From assembly GCA_000372785.1 (NCBI GenBank), contig KB889757.1:62001-126000 (forward strand): a DNA stretch of 64,000 nucleotides, read 5' to 3'. Shown one piece after another: positions 26,842 to 35,903 of this stretch. Under the pieces are notes generated by a model. It ran no database searches. It saw only the letters and a list, made by a program, of their open reading frames with translations, and was not told the origin of the DNA. This DNA is from a gamma proteobacterium SCGC AB-629-P17 (lineage in GTDB: Bacteria > Pseudomonadota > Gammaproteobacteria > PS1 > Pseudothioglobaceae). Numbering within the stretch: position 1 is the stretch's first letter; every line of letters begins with the position of its first letter. The translations under genes were made by a program, and so were the position numbers.

Positions 26842-28704
26842 ATGAAATTCGTTAACAAGGTATTAGATTTTCTTAAGGGTCTTGTGCCCAGTAAACCTGA
26901 TAAAACCAATAATGAAAAAGACTCTTCAGAGCTTCTTGAAGGAGAAGTGAATAAAGATTCTGCATTCAAAGCTTTAGCTCTTAAGTCAGCTAAATTTATC
27001 TTTAAATATATTAAAAAGTTTGTAATTTTTATCTTAGGTCTTATTCTGACAATGTCACAACCTATGATCAAAATTGCCAAAAAGCATCCAATAGCTTTTT
27101 GGGCAGCTGTTATATTTCATGTGGTTTTATTAACTGGACTATTTTATGCAGATGTTGGTGAGACAATTCAGAAAAAGTCTCCTACATCTCAATCTATACC
27201 TCAATCTGCCCCGATTGAAGCAATAGTGATTGATATAGAAATTATTGAAGCCGAGAAAGAGCGCTTGAAAGAACTTGAAAAACAAAAACAACAAAAACTG
27301 AAAGAACAAGAAAAGCGTTCTGAAAGTGCCAAAGAAAGTCAAAAGATTGCGGAACAGGAAGCTCTTAAGGCCAAGGCAAAAAAAGTTATGGCAGAAATTC
27401 AGCGTGAAGCTGAAGAAGCCAAAGCTAAGGAAGCTGAGATTCTAGCAAAAGAGGCTGCTAAACAAAAAGAAGAAGCTGAGGTAAAAAGAAAAGCTGAAGA
27501 AGTCAAAGCTAAGCTAGCAGAAGAAAAACGAAAGACTGAAGAAGCTAAAACTAAGGAAGCTGAAATTCTGGCACAAGATGCTGCCAAACAAAAAGAAGAA
27601 GCTGAGGTAAAAAGAAAAGCTGAAGAAGTCAAAGCTAAGCTAGCAGAAGAAAAACGAAAGACTGAAGAAGCTAAAACTAAGGAAGCTGAAAAACAAAAAG
27701 ATATAGCTGAAGAATTAGCCCGTAAAGCTCAAATTCGATTAGAAGATGCCGAAAGGAAAACAATAGAAGCGAAGGCCAAAGCAAAAGAAGCTGAAGTTCA
27801 GGCGATTGAAGCGACTGAAATTAAAGAACTCGCAGAAGCAAGATCACTAGAGGCTGAGAGTAAAGCCTTAGAGGCTGAACAACTGGCGCTAGAAGCTGTT
27901 AAGCAAAAGGGAGCAATAGAGGCAAAAGCGAAAGTAGCCGAAGAAAGTGCCCAGAAAGCTGCCAAACTTAAAGAAGAAGCTGAAGCCAAAGCTAAAGAAG
28001 CTGAGGCAAGGGCACAAAAAGCCGCTGAGCAAAAAAATCTGTCAGAAGCTAAAGCTAAAGAGGCTGAAGAAAAGGCAATAGAGGCGGCACGTCAAAAAGC
28101 TTTAGCTGAAGAAAGGGCTCGTGAAGCGGAAGAAAGTGCACAGAAAGCTGCCAAACTTAAAGAAGAGGCTGAAGCTGAAGCTCTTGAAGCCGAAGAAAGT
28201 GCCCAGCAAGCTGCTAAACTTAAAGAAGAGGCTGAAGCCAAAGCTAAAGAAGCTGAGGCAAGGGCACAAGAAGCAGAAGAGCAAAAAAACATAGCAGCGG
28301 CTGAAAGAGCTGCTGAAAAAGAGGCTTTTGAAAAAGAGCAATACAACCGTCTACTTACTCAAGAAGTACAAGCCGAACAAGACCTGGCAAGAACGCTCAT
28401 CATTGAAGATCAACTAAACACATTGAAATCTGCTTATGTTAATAATATTGCAGCAAGGATTAAAAGTTATTGGAATTATCAAGGTGCAGAGGATAATTGG
28501 GGTTGTGATGTCTATGTTCTTCAAGATAGTGAGGGTAATGTAAAAGCTGTTAATATTCAGAAATGTAATGTAGACGATAGTGAAAAGGCGCGTGCATTTA
28601 AGAACTCAATAGAAAGAGCAGCTTATAAAGCATCACCACTGCCTCAATCTCCTGATGAAGCTGTATTTGATAGAGAAATACTCTTTTACTTTAGAGCTTT
28701 ATAG
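26842..28704 (+). CDS. tolA: Tol-Pal system protein TolA, with an unusually long repetitive central domain
   Basis: TolA links the TolQR motor to Pal and TolB across the periplasm. I start it at the ATG at 26842 (620 residues); a TTG two codons upstream is an alternative, and no Shine-Dalgarno sequence is visible for either. Two hydrophobic segments occur (about residues 56-72 and 83-103), whereas TolA usually has one close to the N-terminus. Residues about 125-515 are an Ala/Glu/Lys helical stalk built of repeats, including an exact 105-base DNA duplication. The C-terminal domain (YVNNIAARIKSYWNYQGAE, CDVYVLQDSEGNV, ERAAYKASPLP) is a standard TolA domain III. At 620 residues it is well above the 350-450 common in the family. 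tolB and pal do not follow; glyS does. Confidence 0.94.
   Translation: MKFVNKVLDFLKGLVPSKPDKTNNEKDSSELLEGEVNKDSAFKALALKSAKFIFKYIKKFVIFILGLILTMSQPMIKIAKKHPIAFWAAVIFHVVLLTGLFYADVGETIQKKSPTSQSIPQSAPIEAIVIDIEIIEAEKERLKELEKQKQQKLKEQEKRSESAKESQKIAEQEALKAKAKKVMAEIQREAEEAKAKEAEILAKEAAKQKEEAEVKRKAEEVKAKLAEEKRKTEEAKTKEAEILAQDAAKQKEEAEVKRKAEEVKAKLAEEKRKTEEAKTKEAEKQKDIAEELARKAQIRLEDAERKTIEAKAKAKEAEVQAIEATEIKELAEARSLEAESKALEAEQLALEAVKQKGAIEAKAKVAEESAQKAAKLKEEAEAKAKEAEARAQKAAEQKNLSEAKAKEAEEKAIEAARQKALAEERAREAEESAQKAAKLKEEAEAEALEAEESAQQAAKLKEEAEAKAKEAEARAQEAEEQKNIAAAERAAEKEAFEKEQYNRLLTQEVQAEQDLARTLIIEDQLNTLKSAYVNNIAARIKSYWNYQGAEDNWGCDVYVLQDSEGNVKAVNIQKCNVDDSEKARAFKNSIERAAYKASPLPQSPDEAVFDREILFYFRAL
27460..27690 (+). 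repeat. Exact 105-base direct repeat inside tolA (period 126)
   Basis: 27460-27564 and 27586-27690 are identical over 105 bases, with 21 bases between them, so the period is 126 bases or 42 codons. Perfect identity, including third codon positions, points to a recent tandem duplication. Other, diverged copies of the Ala/Glu/Lys stalk unit follow to about 28310 (three copies of an ESAQ(K/Q)AAKLKEEAEA motif). Confidence 0.9.
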
Positions 28705-28742
28705 AGCTCTAAATGTGCACTATTTTGAAAAAATGTAGTGCA
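28690..28742 (+). terminator. Possible termination hairpins after tolA
   Basis: TTTAGAGCT (28690-28698) and AGCTCTAAA (28705-28713) form a perfect nine-base-pair stem whose loop contains the tolA stop codon. A second perfect stem, TGCACTA (28716-28722) with TAGTGCA (28736-28742), follows. Neither is followed by a U run, so these may be RNA-stabilising or Rho-type ends and not classical terminators. Confidence 0.4.
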
Positions 28743-28825
28743 ATGATCGGTTTCTGTAAAAGGTCTTCCTGATACAACTTTATCTATCCAAATATAAATC
28801 TATACAATAAGCTAAAATATCGGGC

Positions 28826-30862
28826 ATGAAAACGCATGACTTTTTATTGGAATTAGGTACTGAAGAATTACCCCCAAATTTATTAATAAACCTCTCAAAT
28901 TCTCTTAGAGACAATCTTGTTGAGGAGCTTAAGCAATTAGGTATTGAAATAGGTAAGGTAAGCGCTTTTGCCACACCAAGACGTTTGGCCGTCAGTATTG
29001 TCAAAATTCAGAGTCACCAAGAAGATTGCTTGCTTGAAAAGAAAGGCCCTTCAGTGGGCTCACCAGAAAAAGCGATAGAAGGTTTTGCCAAATCTTGTGG
29101 TGTTGATTTAAATAGCCTAGAAAAACGCTCTCTTGGTGGCAAAAAATACTATTTTTTTCATACCAAAGAGGTGGGTCAACCAATTAAAGACTTGCTTCCG
29201 AGTGTCGTTGAAAAAGCAATCAAAAATATTCCAATTACAAGAGCGATGAAATGGGGGGAATTGGATTATTCTTTTGCAAGACCAGTTCATTGGTTGGTGA
29301 TGATGTTGGATGATGAAGTTGTACCCGCAAATATTATGGGATTGGTGAGTGGAAATACTACAAAAGGTCTAAGATCCTCAGATAGTTCTTCTTTTGAAAT
29401 ACCTCACGCAAGCGAATATCAATCATTTATGAGAGAAAAGGTACAAATTGAGGTTGATTTTAATAAGCGCAAGGCAATCATTCGTGAACAAGTTAAGTCA
29501 GTGGCCAAAAATAGTAAGGCTCAAGTTGTTATTGATGAATCGCTACTAGAAGAGGTTTGTGCATTGGTCGAATATCCAAGAGCTTTTTCTGGAAAGTTTG
29601 ACGAAAAATATTTAAACGTACCTGAAGAAGCACTCATATCAGCGATGAAGTCACATCAAAAATACTTTCATATGGTTGATAGTGAAGGTGACTTGTTGCC
29701 ATCATTTATCTCAGTAGCAAATATTGAATCAACGAATTTGAATTTGATTATTCAAGGCAATGAGCGCGTTATTCGTCCAAGGTTGGCAGATTCTGAGTTT
29801 TTTTGGAATCAGGATAAGGCAATAAGATTAGATCAAAGGCTTAAAGGGTTAGGTAGCGTTTTATTTATGAAATCCTTGGGTTCGATGGCTGACAAAGCAA
29901 AGCGGATTGAAAAACTAAGCAAACATATTGCTGGTTTGGTGAATATTGACGCTCAAGCTTGTGCTCGTGCTGGACTCCTATCAAAGTCAGATTTGATGAG
30001 TGAAATGGTTGGTGAATTTGCTGACTTGCAAGGCATTATGGGTGGCTATTATGCACTAAATGACGATGAATCAAATGTTGTTGCAAAAGCCATTAGAGAT
30101 CACTATAGACCAAGATTTGCTGGTGATGACCTTCCTTCGACAAATGAAGGTCTTGTAGTGGCAATTGCAGATAAACTAGATACAATTACAGGGGTTTATG
30201 GCATTGGTGAAGCGCCTACCGGCTCAAAAGATCCTTACGCTTTAAGAAGGCTTGCATTGGGCTTGTTGCGAATACTGTTAGAGGCACAATTAGATATCAA
30301 TTTAAAAACACTGATTGATGTTTCCTTGAATTTGCATTCAAAGGAAGTAGATAGGGAAGCTTCTTCCTCAATATATCAATTTATGATGGAACGGCTGAAA
30401 GCATATTATAAAGATATCCGTGTTGATGGAAATGTTTTTAAGGCTGTGCTCGCTGTGAGTCCAGATTCTCCATTTGATTTTCATAAAAGGGTTGAAGCGC
30501 TCAATGACTTTATTCAGAAAATCGAATCAAAAAGCTTAATTGAAGCCAATAAAAGGATCGCTAATATACTCAAAGATTTTGACGGTAGTGATGTTGAACT
30601 AGATTCTAGATTATTGATAGAGGATTCTGAGCAAAAACTTTTTCAGGCAACTGAGTCAATTGCTAAAAAACTATCTGAACAAAAAGACTATCAAGCTATC
30701 GTGCAATCTTTACTAGAGTTAAAAGAAGTAATCGATACTTTTTTTGATAAAGTGATGGTCAATGTTGATGATATAGAGCTTAGGCAGGCGCGACTAAAGC
30801 TTATAAATCGTGTTAGGAATTTATTTCTGTCTGTTGCGGACATTTCTTACTTATCGTCATAG
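28826..30862 (+). CDS. glyS: Glycyl-tRNA synthetase beta subunit
   Basis: The beta chain of the alpha2beta2 glycyl-tRNA synthetase, responsible for tRNA binding. The 678-residue protein starts [18 protein letters not shown]. It has [10 protein letters not shown], the KKGPSVG region, [28 protein letters not shown], an HD-type domain ([55 protein letters not shown]) and a C-terminal anticodon-binding domain. It is separated from glyQ by about 17 kb and lies on the other strand. It probably forms a unit with dtd, which begins five bases after its stop. Confidence 0.98.
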   Translation: MKTHDFLLELGTEELPPNLLINLSNSLRDNLVEELKQLGIEIGKVSAFATPRRLAVSIVKIQSHQEDCLLEKKGPSVGSPEKAIEGFAKSCGVDLNSLEKRSLGGKKYYFFHTKEVGQPIKDLLPSVVEKAIKNIPITRAMKWGELDYSFARPVHWLVMMLDDEVVPANIMGLVSGNTTKGLRSSDSSSFEIPHASEYQSFMREKVQIEVDFNKRKAIIREQVKSVAKNSKAQVVIDESLLEEVCALVEYPRAFSGKFDEKYLNVPEEALISAMKSHQKYFHMVDSEGDLLPSFISVANIESTNLNLIIQGNERVIRPRLADSEFFWNQDKAIRLDQRLKGLGSVLFMKSLGSMADKAKRIEKLSKHIAGLVNIDAQACARAGLLSKSDLMSEMVGEFADLQGIMGGYYALNDDESNVVAKAIRDHYRPRFAGDDLPSTNEGLVVAIADKLDTITGVYGIGEAPTGSKDPYALRRLALGLLRILLEAQLDINLKTLIDVSLNLHSKEVDREASSSIYQFMMERLKAYYKDIRVDGNVFKAVLAVSPDSPFDFHKRVEALNDFIQKIESKSLIEANKRIANILKDFDGSDVELDSRLLIEDSEQKLFQATESIAKKLSEQKDYQAIVQSLLELKEVIDTFFDKVMVNVDDIELRQARLKLINRVRNLFLSVADISYLSS

Positions 30863-30866
30863 TGAC

Positions 30867-31304
30867 ATGAAGGCTTTAATACAGCGAGTATCATCTGCTA
30901 GCGTCGAGGTTGAAGGACGAATTGTTGGTCAAATTAAGAAAGGAATTCTGGTTTTTATCGGCATTGAAAAACAGGATGAGTTAGAACATGCTGACAAAAT
31001 GATCAATAAAGTACTTTCTTATCGAGTTTTTTCTGACACTGAAGGCAAAATGAATTTAAGTGTTAGTGATATAAGTGGTGGAGTTTTACTTGTACCTCAA
31101 TTCACTCTTGCTGCTGAAACCAGTAATGGCACAAGGGCTGGTTTTTCAACAGCTAAGCCACCATTGGATGCGGAAAATATCTACAACCATATGGTTAGAA
31201 GAGCTAAGGATTTAAGTTCTAATGTTGAAAGCGGTATTTTTGCTGCTGACATGAAGGTTGCTTTGGTTAATGATGGACCTGTAACTTTTCTACTGAAATG
31301 CTAG
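30867..31304 (+). CDS. dtd: D-aminoacyl-tRNA deacylase
   Basis: Dtd hydrolyses D-aminoacyl-tRNAs to prevent misuse of D-amino acids. The ATG at 30867 (MKALIQRVSSASVEV) gives 145 residues, the normal length; the open frame extends upstream into glyS but is not family-like. Key motifs are VPQFTLAAET (usually SQFTL) and NDGPVTFLL (the Gly-Pro motif near residue 137). The usual GxRPxF reads GTRAGF here, a small departure of unknown effect. Confidence 0.95.
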   Translation: MKALIQRVSSASVEVEGRIVGQIKKGILVFIGIEKQDELEHADKMINKVLSYRVFSDTEGKMNLSVSDISGGVLLVPQFTLAAETSNGTRAGFSTAKPPLDAENIYNHMVRRAKDLSSNVESGIFAADMKVALVNDGPVTFLLKC

Positions 31305-31311
31305 ATATTGT

Positions 31312-31662
31312 ATGAACAAATCTATTCAAATTTATGGGATTAAAAACTGTGACACAGTCAAGAAGGCATTAGTTTATTTAAGTGATCATGATGTAAATTA
31401 TCAGTTTATTGACTTTAGGCAAAACCCTATTTCTCAGCAAGTGTTGATAAAAATGGTTGAGTCTGTTGGGTGGGAGTTGTTGATTAACAAGCGTTCAACA
31501 ACTTATCGATCTCTATCTGAAGAAGAAAAAACTAATATCAACTACGATTTGGTATTAAAGCTTCCTACATTGATAAAGCGCCCAGTACTGGTTCAGGATG
31601 AGAATATTATGGTTGGTTTTAGTGAAAAGCAATATGCAAAGCTTATTGATAGGGCAATATAG
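31312..31662 (+). CDS. ArsC/Spx-family protein (YffB type)
   Basis: A 116-residue thioredoxin-fold protein of the ArsC family. IYGIKNCDTVKKALVYL (about residues 7-23) has the single active-site-position Cys followed by Asp-Thr, as in YffB and not the CxxS/C of arsenate reductases. INKRSTTYRSL and IKRPVLV match the C-terminal core with its conserved Arg. Function is uncertain; glutathione-dependent reductase activity has been proposed for YffB. It follows dtd by seven bases. Confidence 0.82.
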   Translation: MNKSIQIYGIKNCDTVKKALVYLSDHDVNYQFIDFRQNPISQQVLIKMVESVGWELLINKRSTTYRSLSEEEKTNINYDLVLKLPTLIKRPVLVQDENIMVGFSEKQYAKLIDRAI

Positions 31663-31687
31663 ATTTCTTCATTTAACAATAAACCTT

Positions 31688-32044
31688 TTACTGACTCTCA
31701 AGTTCTTTTCTCACTTCATCCATGTCGATAGTTTTGGCCTTTTCAAGGAGGTCTTCTAGGTCTGCTCCTGAGAGCGATCCTGGCTGAGAGAAAATACCAA
31801 TACCATCACGAAAAATCATTAAAGTCGGTATGGAGCGAATTCGAAAGTGAGCGCCAAGAGACTGCTCTTCTTCAGTATTAATTTTGGCAAAAGTTACCCC
31901 TTCAACTTTCTCTGAAGTCTCTTTGAAGGTGGGTGCGAATTGCAGGCAAGGTCCACACCAAGGCGCCCAAAAATCAATAATAACAATCTCATTACTGGTG
32001 ATAGTTTCGTCAAAATTTGATTGTGTAAGCTCAATAACAGACAT
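31688..32044 (-). CDS. trxA: Thioredoxin
   Basis: A 118-residue thioredoxin with the classic active site IDFWAPWCGPCLQFAPTF (Cys at about residues 32 and 35) and the cis-Pro region RSIPTLMIFRDG. The ATG at 32044 is preceded by a GAGGG ribosome-binding site eight bases upstream; a longer open frame to 32074 lacks support. The C-terminal ten residues are acidic and extend slightly beyond E. coli TrxA. The gene is divergent from ruvC. Confidence 0.9.
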   Translation of the reverse strand: MSVIELTQSNFDETITSNEIVIIDFWAPWCGPCLQFAPTFKETSEKVEGVTFAKINTEEEQSLGAHFRIRSIPTLMIFRDGIGIFSQPGSLSGADLEDLLEKAKTIDMDEVRKELESQ

Positions 32045-32095
32045 ACATAACCCTCTATAAAAATAAGACAGCATTATAGCTTTAATACTAAAATA

Positions 32096-32124
32096 TTGGC
32101 TTGTTTTTCCTTAACTGATAGAAT
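32096..32124 (+). promoter_or_regulatory. Probable promoter of ruvC (leaderless)
   Basis: TTGGCT (32096-32101), a 17-base spacer and TAGAAT (32119-32124). The ruvC ATG begins at 32131, six bases after the -10 element. Transcription would therefore start at or within a base or two of the start codon. Confidence 0.55.
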
Positions 32125-32130
32125 ACCCTT

Positions 32131-32601
32131 ATGAATATACTTGGCATTGACCCAGGTTCAAGAATTACTGGTTTTGGACTAATTACGGTTAACAAGCTTA
32201 AATTTACTTATGTCAATAGTGGCTGTATCCGTACACAGGGTGATTTAAATGATCGTGTTGTCACGATTTATTCAGGTATTAAAGAAATTCTTGAAAAACA
32301 TAAGGTTGATATTGTTGTTGTTGAGAGAGTATTTATGCGCCCTGACAGGCCAAATCCAGATGCCGCTATAAAGCTTGGTCATGCAAGGGGGGCTGTTATA
32401 GCAGCCGCTGGAGGGCAAGACTTGCCTATAGTTGACTATAGCCCAAATCAAATTAAAAAAACAGTAGTCGGCAAGGGGCATGCTAGTAAAGAGCAAGTAT
32501 CCTTCATGGTGCAACAGTTATTAAAATTAAACAAAGCTCCTCAGGTTGATGCTGCCGATGCATTGGCTGGGGCAATCTGTCATGCCTACCATTCTTTATA
32601 A
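32131..32601 (+). CDS. ruvC: Holliday junction endonuclease RuvC
   Basis: RuvC cleaves Holliday junctions. The 156-residue protein has the RNase H-like acidic residues in MNILGIDPGSRITGFG (Asp7), VVVERVFM (Glu) and the C-terminal VDAADALAGAICHAYH (two Asp). It is isolated from ruvA (41 kb) and ruvB (24 kb). No Shine-Dalgarno sequence precedes the ATG and the best promoter places the start site on the ATG. Confidence 0.98.
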   Translation: MNILGIDPGSRITGFGLITVNKLKFTYVNSGCIRTQGDLNDRVVTIYSGIKEILEKHKVDIVVVERVFMRPDRPNPDAAIKLGHARGAVIAAAGGQDLPIVDYSPNQIKKTVVGKGHASKEQVSFMVQQLLKLNKAPQVDAADALAGAICHAYHSL

Positions 32602-32622
32602 GTTTTCTGCTTATTGTGATTT

Positions 32623-33759
32623 TCAGCTAAAGTAAACTTTGACCTCACCAAAACCCGGTAGTTTTGCAACGATATCTGAGAGTTGAGTATTGATTTCTAT
32701 GGCGCTATTGTTATTCAAATAATCAAGCGGCAAGAAAAAGTCCACTAAAATTTCGCCTTCTAAATAATGCAATTGAGTTCGCTCAAATTCATAAGTACAG
32801 TCTTCTGACTTTAGTGTTTGTTTAAGGATCTTCAAAGCTTGAGCTCGTTCTGGCAGGTCTTTGTAGGGGGCGTCATCTTTTTCCTCATCATTTTCAGGGT
32901 CGATATGAACCGTGACATCATCCAAACCTTCAATACATTCTTTTGCAACTCGCTCAACGCTGACACTAATGATATGGCCCTCACTCACCGATAGAAAAGG
33001 ATTAACTTGAACATGAACATCAGCTGATTTTTTATGTCCAACTCTTCTTGTTCTTAGTGTATGGACGCTATTAACTCCTTTGATGTTAGCTAATGCTAAG
33101 TGTAATTTTTTGATGTCTTCATCATCAATCGAGGTATCAACTAGTTCCTTGGTTGCTTCGAATCCAAGTTTCCAGCCGATATAGATAATCATGATGCCTA
33201 CAATAATAGCTGCTGCGCTATCAAGATAAAAGTAACCATTGACAGCACCAACAATACCAATAATAACAACGACCGAAGAAAATGCATCTGAACGATGATG
33301 CCAGGCGTTAGCTTTCAGCATTTCAGAATTAATGTTTTTTGCAACTTTAACCGTATACCAGTACAAAGCCTCTTTGCTAGCAATAGACAAACCTGCAGTT
33401 GCAATTAGCCAACCTTCATGATTCAAGGCGCCAGCGTTTGTAAGTCGTCCCATAGCATCAAAAATAATTGCTGTACCAATAATCGCTAGAAATATGCTTA
33501 ACCCGAGAGTTGCCACAGTTTCAAAACGTTCATGGCCATAAGGATGTTCCTTGTCTGGGGCTTCTCCAGCTTGCTTGGCAGCATACCAAGTCACCCAGTC
33601 TGTGAGTAAATCAGAGAATGAGTGGACACCGTCAGCAACCAAAGCGCCGGAATTTCCAATAACACCAACAATGACTTTGAAGATAGACAGTAAAAAATCG
33701 ACTACAGCGCCTACGATAGTAACTTTTTGACTTTTATTGGTACGAGTAATCGAATCCAT
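32623..33759 (-). CDS. Cation diffusion facilitator (FieF-like) transporter
   Basis: A 378-residue inner-membrane metal/proton antiporter. Site-A residues are in ALVADGVHSFSDLLTDW (HxxxD, about residue 43) and WHHRSDAFSSVVVIIG (HxxxD, about residue 152). The intracellular HPYGHERFETVATLGLS loop is typical of FieF and related efflux proteins. The C-terminal domain includes VDTSIDDEDIKKLHLAL and HTLRTRRVGHKKSADVHVQV with His ligands. An extra 80-90 residues at the C-terminus go beyond FieF (about 300 residues) and hold a partly acidic region. It is likely to export Fe2+ or Zn2+. Confidence 0.9.
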   Translation of the reverse strand: MDSITRTNKSQKVTIVGAVVDFLLSIFKVIVGVIGNSGALVADGVHSFSDLLTDWVTWYAAKQAGEAPDKEHPYGHERFETVATLGLSIFLAIIGTAIIFDAMGRLTNAGALNHEGWLIATAGLSIASKEALYWYTVKVAKNINSEMLKANAWHHRSDAFSSVVVIIGIVGAVNGYFYLDSAAAIIVGIMIIYIGWKLGFEATKELVDTSIDDEDIKKLHLALANIKGVNSVHTLRTRRVGHKKSADVHVQVNPFLSVSEGHIISVSVERVAKECIEGLDDVTVHIDPENDEEKDDAPYKDLPERAQALKILKQTLKSEDCTYEFERTQLHYLEGEILVDFFLPLDYLNNNSAIEINTQLSDIVAKLPGFGEVKVYFS

Positions 33760-33824
33760 TGTTGATTAGAGTTATTTTGGTTTTATCCTTATTTTAAGTT
33801 ATCTGATTATGAATGAGAGTTAAA

Positions 33825-35894
33825 CTACCTGTTCGTAGTTTCAACAACTATATTGTATCCAGGTAGTGCATCCAGCAATTGTTTGCCATAGAATTTTGTT
33901 CTCAGACGATTATCAAAAATTGTAATCTTACCTGTATCGGTTTCTGATCTGATAAGTCTGCCGCAAGCTTGAATCAGTCTTAATGAGGCATCTGGCAAGG
34001 AAATTTCCATAAATGGATTTCTGTTTAAAGATTCAAGGTAGGACTGTGTGGTTTTTTCAATCGGTGAGGTAGGCACACTAAAACGTAATTTCGCAATCAT
34101 AACATGATTTAGATTATCACCCTTAAGGTCAACTCCTTCTGCAAAACTATCTAAGCCAAAGATAACACTGCCTTCACCATTCTTGCGTTTTTCAATGTGC
34201 TTTTCAAGAATACGTTTTTTACTATATTCACCTTGAACCAACAACTCACACTCTATTGTTTTCTCTACTAAGTCAGCTACCATTTGCATTTGATTGTTGG
34301 AGGCAAATAATACTAGAGTTGCAGCTTCTTTATTTATGCGTTTACTAAGCTCCCTAGAAAGTTCTTGGGTGTGTTCAAATACCTCAGAAGGACTTGCTTT
34401 AACGTTAGCAACTATAAAGTTAACTGATTTATGATCAAAGGGTGAAGCCAGCCGAAGATATCGGTTTTCTTTTTCTTGTAGGCCTAACTGTTGATTCATT
34501 CTATCGAAACTCCCAAGTGAAGTAAGGGTCGCAGATGTAAAAATTACACCCGCTGCTTTTGACCATATAAGACTCTCAAGATGATTTGAGACGTCAATTT
34601 TTGCTGTATTGAGGTGATAATTTTTTTTCTTGTTTGATAGTTTTGATTCCACAATCCAATTGCTGGTTGGAGGGGTGTTAGTATGAGTACTTTGCGTGAA
34701 AGTATTTAAAAGAGAAACAATAGAAGAAAGATTTTGGTCGTTTTGACCTATTATATTATTGAGATTGTCTATTGTTGTTTGTTTAACGGTATTCCTTTTG
34801 CAATAATCCTCCCAGTTATCTTTCTGATCTAAAAAATTACCAAATGCGATATTAAAAATACTTAATAATTTATTACATAAATTAGACACATCGCTTGAAA
34901 CTCCAGACATATCAAATAAGTAAACATCATCTAAATATTCGAAATTAGTAATAACTTCAATAAGTTCGCTAATAGCCTCATCTACCTTCTCAATGTGATT
35001 CTCAGATGTCTTTTGATTCGTGATTTTTAAAATCTGCTCGATTGCACTTTGAGATTGACGAATTGACGTTTTCATAAATTCAGTACTGGCATTTATTGAA
35101 AAGTGAGCCAGCGCTTTTTGAGAAACATGGTGAGCCTCGTCAATAACGAAAATACAGTCATTAACCTCAGGTAGAATGTTATTTCCATTAATAATGTCAG
35201 CCAAAACTAGATCATGATTGGCAATAATTACGTCGGCTTGAGAAACTTTTTTTCGTGCTTTAAAAAAAGCACAATCATTATAAAACTCACAATTTTTGGC
35301 AGTACAAGTAAATCGGTTGCAAGCAACTTTTTGCCAAAGTGAAAAATCTGGTGGACTTTCAAGGTCATCAATCTCTCCGCTCCAACGGGTTGATGAATAG
35401 TTTTCGGTCATTTCACTTAGCTTATCGATTTGGTATTGGCTTGGTGGTTCGTCCCAAAGTAAGGCGTCTTCAAATAGTGCTTGAGTATTTGAATTTTCCT
35501 CGGTAAGGTTGATTAAGTTTCGAATGCAAACATAGCGAGATCGACCTTTAGCTAGGGCATATTCAAATTCTACAGAAGAGTATTTTTTTGCTTCAACGAT
35601 GTCTTTATATAGAATCTGTTCTTGAAGGGCTACATTAGCACATGCAATGATCAGCTTTTTCTTGTTGGTCTTGGCAATTGGAAGGCAACTAATCAGATAG
35701 GCCATTGTTTTGCCAACGCCGGTGGGAGCTTCAACACAAAGAATTGGATTTGATTTAGGATATTCGCCAGACAGTGTTTTTGATATCTCAGCAATCATTT
35801 TATTTTGCGAAGAACGATTACTAAAATTAGGTAGTTGGATTTTCGCCGCTTCAAATGAGGACCGAATCTGTTTTTTAATTGCTGAAGTTAGCAT
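33825..35894 (-). CDS. DinG/YoaA-type ATP-dependent DNA helicase
   Basis: A 689-residue superfamily 2 helicase of the XPD/DinG group that unwinds DNA 5' to 3'. Walker A is EAPTGVGKTMAYL (about residue 55). The iron-sulfur domain cysteines appear in RYVCIRNL and ACNRFTCTAKNCEFYNDC. Walker B is FVIDEAHH. The C-terminal helicase domain has IFTSATLTSLGSFDR, FGLDSFAEGVDLKGD and IQACGRLIRSETDTG. DinG resolves R-loops and secondary structures; YoaA acts in repair. I cannot choose between them. It follows ispB by nine bases. Confidence 0.9.
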   Translation of the reverse strand: MLTSAIKKQIRSSFEAAKIQLPNFSNRSSQNKMIAEISKTLSGEYPKSNPILCVEAPTGVGKTMAYLISCLPIAKTNKKKLIIACANVALQEQILYKDIVEAKKYSSVEFEYALAKGRSRYVCIRNLINLTEENSNTQALFEDALLWDEPPSQYQIDKLSEMTENYSSTRWSGEIDDLESPPDFSLWQKVACNRFTCTAKNCEFYNDCAFFKARKKVSQADVIIANHDLVLADIINGNNILPEVNDCIFVIDEAHHVSQKALAHFSINASTEFMKTSIRQSQSAIEQILKITNQKTSENHIEKVDEAISELIEVITNFEYLDDVYLFDMSGVSSDVSNLCNKLLSIFNIAFGNFLDQKDNWEDYCKRNTVKQTTIDNLNNIIGQNDQNLSSIVSLLNTFTQSTHTNTPPTSNWIVESKLSNKKKNYHLNTAKIDVSNHLESLIWSKAAGVIFTSATLTSLGSFDRMNQQLGLQEKENRYLRLASPFDHKSVNFIVANVKASPSEVFEHTQELSRELSKRINKEAATLVLFASNNQMQMVADLVEKTIECELLVQGEYSKKRILEKHIEKRKNGEGSVIFGLDSFAEGVDLKGDNLNHVMIAKLRFSVPTSPIEKTTQSYLESLNRNPFMEISLPDASLRLIQACGRLIRSETDTGKITIFDNRLRTKFYGKQLLDALPGYNIVVETTNR

Positions 35895-35903
35895 TAAATG
35901 AAA

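Noticed and set aside
27460-28310. Repeat array that could suggest CRISPR
   Set aside because: The repeats are in-frame protein-coding units of the TolA stalk with no unique spacers of constant length and no cas genes.
27399-28346. Long antisense open frames opposite tolA (Ala/Ser/Phe-rich products)
   Set aside because: They are reverse readings of the Ala/Glu/Lys codon repeats of tolA. The products are low-complexity and no start signals are seen.
30810-30866. N-terminal extension of dtd into glyS
   Set aside because: Dtd proteins begin MKALIQRV, which corresponds to the ATG at 30867.
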